Positions 59,659 through 64,000 of a DNA stretch of 64,000 nucleotides are shown here, piece after piece. Origin of the DNA: Tessaracoccus caeni (lineage in GTDB: Bacteria > Actinomycetota > Actinomycetes > Propionibacteriales > Propionibacteriaceae); contig NZ_JARGDO010000001.1 in NCBI RefSeq assembly GCF_029211185.1, positions 283,414-347,413 of the forward strand, written 5' to 3'. The notes under the pieces are model-generated. The model was not told the origin of the DNA and ran no database searches. It worked only from the letters and a program-made list of their open reading frames with translations. The position numbers and the translations under genes were made by a program. Every line of letters starts with the position of its first letter. The stretch's first letter is position 1.

Positions 59659-61833
59659 ATGACAGAAAACAACGTCCGTCGACACGCCATCACCGAGGTG
59701 CTCGGCCGAACGCCGGCAGAGACCAACGAGATCCGGCCGCTGAACGAGATCTGGGCCAGCGACGTCTTCGGGCTCGCCGCGATGGAGGAGGCGCTGTCCA
59801 AGAACGCCTTCAAGGCGATGAAGCGCACCGTCCAGACCGGGGAACTCCTCGACCCTGCTACGGCCGATGTCGTCGCCGCAGCGATGAAGGACTGGGCGAT
59901 CCGCAAGGGCGCCAAGTTCTACTCGCACGTGTTCTACCCGCTGACCAACATCACCGCCGAGAAGCACGACGGCTTCATCGTCACCAATCCCGACGGCAAC
60001 GCCATCACCGAGTTCACGGGAAGCCTGCTGATCAAGGGCGAGCCCGACGGCTCGTCGTTCCCCAACGGCAGCCTGCGCATGACCAGCGCCGCTCGCGGCT
60101 ACACGGCCTGGGATCCCACCAGCCCGGCCTTCATCATGCAGACCAAGAACGGCTCCACGCTGATGATCCCCAGCGTGTTCATGTCGTGGACCGGCGAGGC
60201 CCTGGACAAGAAGATCCCGCTGCTGCGCTCGAACGCGGCCATGGACAAGGCGGCCCGCCGGGTGCTCACGCTGATGGGCGAGACCGAGATCGCGCCGCTC
60301 AACTCCAGCTGCGGCGCCGAGCAGGAGTACTTCCTCGTCGATCAGCACTTCGTGGCGGCGCGCCCCGACCTGCTGCTCGCCGGGCGCACCCTCTTCGGCG
60401 CACCGCCGGCCAAGGGCCAGGAATTCGACGACCACTACTTCGGAGCGATTCCCGAGCGCGTCCAGGTGTTCATGCAGGACTTCGAGGACAAGCTCTACCG
60501 CCTCGGCATCCCGGCCAAGACGCACCACAACGAGGTTGCTCCGGGTCAGTTCGAGATCGCCCCCTACTTCGAGGGCGCGAACGTGGCCGCCGATCACCAG
60601 CAGCTGATGATGACGACGATGAAGGCCACCGCCGCCGAGCACGGCTTCGTCTGCCTGCTGCACGAGAAGCCGTTCGCCGGCGTCAACGGCTCGGGCAAGC
60701 ACGTGAACTGGTCGGTGGGCAACAGTACCCAGGGCAACCTGCTCGATCCGGGCAGCTCGCCCGAGGAGAACCTGCACTTCCTGGTGTTCTGCGGCGCCGT
60801 GATCCGCGGCGTCCACCTGTTCGGCCCGCTCCTTCGCGCCGTTGTCGCCACGGCATCCAACGACCATCGGCTCGGCGCCAACGAGGCGCCCCCGGCGATC
60901 ATGTCGGTCTACCTCGGCGACCAGCTCGAGGGCGTGTTCCGGGACATCGGCGCGGGCGAGGTGGCGACGACCAGCAACGGCGGTCTGATGGACCTCGGCC
61001 TGGCGCAGATCCTGCCCTTCGAGCGCGACCCGGGCGACCGCAACCGCACGTCCCCGTTCGCCTTCACCGGCAACCGGTTCGAGTTCCGCGCCGTCGGCTC
61101 GTCGCAGTCGGTCTCCGGCCCGCTCGTCGCGATGAACACGATCCTGGCGGACTCCCTCAGCTGGATCGCCGACCGGATGGAAACCGAGCTGGCCACCGGC
61201 AAGGAACTCCCCGCCGTGGTGGCGGCGATCCTGCAGGAGATCATGCAGGAGCACGGCGCCGCGGTCTTCGGCGGCGACGGCTACTCGAGCGTGTGGCACG
61301 AGGCCGCCGTGGCCGAACGCGGGCTGCGCAATCTGCCCACCAGCGCCGACGCGCTGCCGGTGTTCACCGAGCCGGCGGTGGTCGAGCTCTTCCAGTCGAC
61401 GGGCGTCCTGTCGCCGCTGGAGCTCAACAGCCGCTACGAGGTGTATGCCGAGCAGTACATCAACTCGATCGCCGTCGAGGCGAAGCTCGTCATCGACCTC
61501 GCGAAGACCGTCATCTACCCGGCGGCGCTCGGCTACGTCTCCGATCTGGCGTCCACCTACAAGGATCTCTCGACGTTCGGCGCCGAGCTGGACGCGACGC
61601 CGATCACGACGATCGCCGCCGAGGCGAAGGGCCTGCTGGCCGTCGTCGCCGAGCTGGAGAGCGAACTGGGCGTCCACGACTTCGACAGCGTGGCCGACCA
61701 CATGAGGCACTGTGCCGACACGATCCGTCCGCTGATGGATCAGGCCCGCGCTCATGCCGACGCACTGGAGAAGGAAGTCGCCGACGCTGCCTGGCCGCTG
61801 CCGAAGTACCGCGAGATGCTCTTCCTCCGCTGA
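59659..61833 (+). CDS. glnN: Glutamine synthetase, type III (GlnN)
   Basis: A 724-residue GSIII enzyme that makes glutamine from glutamate and ammonia. The N-terminal segment [20 protein letters not shown] is characteristic of the type, followed by the catalytic core with [27 protein letters not shown] and [10 protein letters not shown]. The length matches the family (about 700-730, versus about 470 for GSI). GSIII is known in Bacteroides, cyanobacteria and some actinobacteria. The ATG is preceded by a purine-rich AAGGGCAAG. It ends at a strong terminator. Confidence 0.94.
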   Translation: MTENNVRRHAITEVLGRTPAETNEIRPLNEIWASDVFGLAAMEEALSKNAFKAMKRTVQTGELLDPATADVVAAAMKDWAIRKGAKFYSHVFYPLTNITAEKHDGFIVTNPDGNAITEFTGSLLIKGEPDGSSFPNGSLRMTSAARGYTAWDPTSPAFIMQTKNGSTLMIPSVFMSWTGEALDKKIPLLRSNAAMDKAARRVLTLMGETEIAPLNSSCGAEQEYFLVDQHFVAARPDLLLAGRTLFGAPPAKGQEFDDHYFGAIPERVQVFMQDFEDKLYRLGIPAKTHHNEVAPGQFEIAPYFEGANVAADHQQLMMTTMKATAAEHGFVCLLHEKPFAGVNGSGKHVNWSVGNSTQGNLLDPGSSPEENLHFLVFCGAVIRGVHLFGPLLRAVVATASNDHRLGANEAPPAIMSVYLGDQLEGVFRDIGAGEVATTSNGGLMDLGLAQILPFERDPGDRNRTSPFAFTGNRFEFRAVGSSQSVSGPLVAMNTILADSLSWIADRMETELATGKELPAVVAAILQEIMQEHGAAVFGGDGYSSVWHEAAVAERGLRNLPTSADALPVFTEPAVVELFQSTGVLSPLELNSRYEVYAEQYINSIAVEAKLVIDLAKTVIYPAALGYVSDLASTYKDLSTFGAELDATPITTIAAEAKGLLAVVAELESELGVHDFDSVADHMRHCADTIRPLMDQARAHADALEKEVADAAWPLPKYREMLFLR

Positions 61834-61846
61834 GCCCCGCACAGAG

Positions 61847-61884
61847 ACGACCCCGCCACGGATTCATCCGTGGCGGGGTCGTTT
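61847..61884. terminator. Terminator between convergent glnN and the polyprenyl synthase gene
   Basis: A perfect 16-bp stem pairs 61847-61862 with 61867-61882 around TTCA, followed by TT. It lies between the two stop codons and can serve both transcripts. Confidence 0.85.
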
Positions 61885-61895
61885 CGTCTGTGTGA

Positions 61896-62864
61896 CTACG
61901 TCGTGCGGTCGACGAGGGTGTCGGGGACACGCGAGAGCGTGTCCTTGACCTCGCCGTCGGGAAGGGCAGCCAGGTGTGCCTTGGCGATGTCCGCCCGACG
62001 GCGAACCTCGGCGCGAGCGCGGTCGATCACCGGATGGGCGCGCAGGTCGGCGAGCACGTCGGCCAGCACCGCGTCGTCGCTGAGGTCGCCCTGGATGCGG
62101 GCGAGCAGCGCACGATCCGCGGGGTCGTCGGAGTCGCTCAGCATCAGCACCGGCAGCGTGGGCACGCCCTCGCGGAGGTCGGTGCCGGGGGTCTTGCCGC
62201 TGTCGTCGGAGAGGATGTCAAGCAGGTCGTCGCTGAGCTGGAACACCAAGCCCACCTCTTCGCCGTAGGCGGCGAGCGCGGAGCGCACCTCGTCTGAGAC
62301 GTCCGCGACCATGCCACCGAACTGCGCCGAGGCGGCGATCAGCGAACCGGTCTTGTCGGCGATCACCTTGAGGTAGTGCGCCAGCGGATCCTCGCCCTCG
62401 CCGGGGCCCCGGGTCTCCGCGATCTGACCCTGCACCAACCGGGCGAAGGTCTCGGCCTGCAGCAGGATGTAGTCCTTGCCGAGCAGGGCGACGAGCTTCG
62501 ACGCCTGCGCGAACAGGAAGTCTCCCACCAGGATCGCCACGGAGTTGCCGAAGTACCGATTGGCCGACGGGGTGCCGCGACGCACATCGGCCTCGTCCAT
62601 GACGTCGTCGTGGTAGAGGCTGGCGACGTGGGTGAGTTCCATCACCATGGCGGCCCGCAGCAGGTCGGCCTGGTCGGCCTCACGCTCCCCCACCTCTGCC
62701 GAGAGGAACACCAGCATCGGGCGGAAGCGCTTGCCGCCCGCCGCGATGATGTGGGTCGACGCCTCGCTGACGAACTGGGAGTCGGCCTGGGCCGCCTCCA
62801 GCAGTTGCGTCTCAAAGGTCTCCAGCAGGGCGTCTAGGCGCTCTGACAGGTGGGTATCCCCCAC
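61896..62864 (-). CDS. Polyprenyl diphosphate synthase (menaquinone side chain)
   Basis: A 322-residue trans-prenyltransferase. The first aspartate-rich motif reads HDDVMDEAD (Asp86-Asp90) and the second QLSDDLLDI. The small residues before the first motif (ASLY) suggest a medium-to-long chain product, such as the heptaprenyl to nonaprenyl tail of menaquinone. The GTG at 62864 has the SD AAGGAG at five bases; a GTG two codons upstream overlaps the SD and is less likely. It follows nuoN by about 17 bp, linking quinone synthesis to complex I as in other actinobacteria. Confidence 0.9.
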   Translation of the reverse strand: MGDTHLSERLDALLETFETQLLEAAQADSQFVSEASTHIIAAGGKRFRPMLVFLSAEVGEREADQADLLRAAMVMELTHVASLYHDDVMDEADVRRGTPSANRYFGNSVAILVGDFLFAQASKLVALLGKDYILLQAETFARLVQGQIAETRGPGEGEDPLAHYLKVIADKTGSLIAASAQFGGMVADVSDEVRSALAAYGEEVGLVFQLSDDLLDILSDDSGKTPGTDLREGVPTLPVLMLSDSDDPADRALLARIQGDLSDDAVLADVLADLRAHPVIDRARAEVRRRADIAKAHLAALPDGEVKDTLSRVPDTLVDRTT

Positions 62865-62881
62865 GAACACTCCTTATGGGC

Positions 62882-64000
62882 TCAGCGAACGAACTGCGAC
62901 ATGCCGGCCAACAGGTCGAGCACGCCGCCCGGCACGAGGCCGAGCACCAGCGTAGCCGCAGCGCCCACGATAACCAGAGTCCACGTCCAGAGGGAGGGAA
63001 CGGCGACGGTGGCGGCGAGCTCCGGATCCGGCTCGCGGAACCACATCACCACGACCACCTTCAGGTAGAAGAAGGCCGCGACGACGCTGCACACCACGGC
63101 GGCGAACACCAGCCAGCCGAAGCCACCGGCGGCAGCGGCCTGGAAGACCGTCAGCTTGCCGATGAAACCGGCCGTCGGCGGGATCCCGGCGAGGCTCAGC
63201 AGGAACAGCGTCATGATCGCCGCGACGAAGGGGTTGGACTTGCCCAGCCCGCGCCACGCGTCGAGGTTGTTCGCCTCGCCGCCGGAGCGACGCACCATGG
63301 TGACGATCGCGAACGCTCCCAGCGTGGCGAGGCCGTAGGTGAGCAGGTAGAACACGATCGCGCTGACCGAGGTGACGCCAAGGTCGGCCCCCGCGACGGC
63401 ACCGGTGACGGCCACCAGCAGGAAGCCGGCGTGCACCACCGAGGAGTAGGCCAGCAGGCGCTTCACGTCGGTCTGCAGCAGGCCGATGGTGGCACCCACC
63501 AACATGGTGATCACCGCGACCACCGCGAACAGCGGCTGCCAATCCCAGCGCGCACCGCCGAGGCCGACGAAGAACACGCGCAGCAGCGCGGCGATCGCGG
63601 CGGTCTTGGTGGCGACGGCCATGTAGCCGGTGACCGGGGTGGGAGCGCCGGTGTAGACGTCGGGAACCCAGGTGTGGAAGGGCACGGCGCCGATCTTGAA
63701 CAGCAGGCCCACGGCGAGCATCACCAGGCCGGTGAGCAGCAGCACGTTGCTGCCGGTGCCGCGGTCGATGGCGTCGACGATGTCGACCAGCTTGAAGCCG
63801 CCGGAGAAGCCGTACATCAGCGCCACGCCGTAGACGAAGAACGCTGAGGCCAGCGAGCCCAGCAGGAAGTACTTCAGCGCGGCCTCCTGGCTCAGCAGCC
63901 GGCGACGACGGCCCATGGCGGAGAGCAGGTAGAGCGGCAGCGAGAACACCTCGAGCGAGACGAACATCGTGATCAGGTCGTTCGCAGCGGCGAAGACCAT
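62882..64000 (-). CDS. nuoN: NADH-quinone oxidoreductase subunit N, 5' end outside window
   Basis: The C-terminal 372 residues of the antiporter-like membrane subunit NuoN of complex I; the start lies beyond 64000. About ten membrane helices are visible. Conserved proton-channel features include the lysine in LLFKIGAVPFHTWVPDVYTG and the DVKRLLAYSSVVHAG segment. It is the last gene of the presumed main nuo operon and shows that a full complex I probably exists apart from the reduced nuoBCI-like set at 45-46 kb. Confidence 0.93.
   Translation of the reverse strand: MVFAAANDLITMFVSLEVFSLPLYLLSAMGRRRRLLSQEAALKYFLLGSLASAFFVYGVALMYGFSGGFKLVDIVDAIDRGTGSNVLLLTGLVMLAVGLLFKIGAVPFHTWVPDVYTGAPTPVTGYMAVATKTAAIAALLRVFFVGLGGARWDWQPLFAVVAVITMLVGATIGLLQTDVKRLLAYSSVVHAGFLLVAVTGAVAGADLGVTSVSAIVFYLLTYGLATLGAFAIVTMVRRSGGEANNLDAWRGLGKSNPFVAAIMTLFLLSLAGIPPTAGFIGKLTVFQAAAAGGFGWLVFAAVVCSVVAAFFYLKVVVVMWFREPDPELAATVAVPSLWTWTLVIVGAAATLVLGLVPGGVLDLLAGMSQFVR

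Overview
The window is a stretch of chromosome from a high-G+C actinobacterium. The best guess is a member of the Propionibacteriaceae. This rests on the gene order (rpsL-rpsG-fusA-tuf, rplK-rplA, rplJ-rplL, rpoB-rpoC, and a tRNA-Thr/tRNA-Met/rpmG/hadA/hadB/.../tRNA-Trp/secE/nusG block as in other actinobacteria), on frequent GTG and TTG starts, on many TANNNT-N6/7-ATG leaderless starts, and on the metabolic mix of pyruvate formate-lyase, 2-oxoacid:ferredoxin oxidoreductase, type III glutamine synthetase and a Nuo complex. No plasmid, complete prophage, complete insertion sequence or CRISPR array was seen.

Layout. 1-8.3 kb: the 5' three quarters of pflB (minus), a two-gene operon of secreted Ig-like repeat proteins behind a good IdeR/DtxR iron box, and an NAD-malic enzyme. 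8.3-11.6 kb: a 58-bp perfect palindrome, gltX, and a divergent glnS. 11.8-27.3 kb (minus): tuf, fusA, rpsG, rpsL, rpoC, rpoB, rplL and rplJ, interrupted between rpoB and rplL by an intracellular GH35 beta-galactosidase gene. 27.7-30.3 kb: a polar amino-acid ABC transporter operon. 30.5-34.3 kb: an accessory islet (crotonase-fold enzyme, nucleotidyltransferase, P-loop kinase, AbiEi-like protein) studded with four copies of a palindromic repeat. 34.4-41.0 kb (minus): rplA, rplK, nusG, secE, tRNA-Trp, manA, murB, hadB-like, hadA-like, rpmG, and tRNA-Met, -Thr and -Tyr. 41.1-50.8 kb (plus): yajQ, an AraC regulator with an epoxide hydrolase, a GNAT enzyme overlapping exonuclease III, a reduced nuoB-nuoC-nuoI set, an MptB-like mannosyltransferase, and korA-korB. 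51.0-59.6 kb: accessory genes, including an orphan nucleotidyltransferase antitoxin next to a stump of its HEPN partner, an M13 peptidase, and a promoter / 31-codon leader ORF / long leader / small protein / GNAT locus that resembles an antibiotic-inducible attenuation operon. 59.7-64 kb: type III glutamine synthetase, then (minus) a polyprenyl diphosphate synthase behind nuoN, which is cut by the window end.

The strongest candidates for something undescribed are (i) the three minimal Nuo-like subunits (B, C, I without D or any membrane subunit) upstream of korAB, (ii) the leader-ORF/GNAT locus with the leftover 3' end of a second GNAT gene behind it, and (iii) two dispersed intergenic repeat families, one confined here to the 30.5-34.3 kb islet and one that supplies the end of glnS. 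Functions are inferred from motifs and gene order only; no database search was possible.
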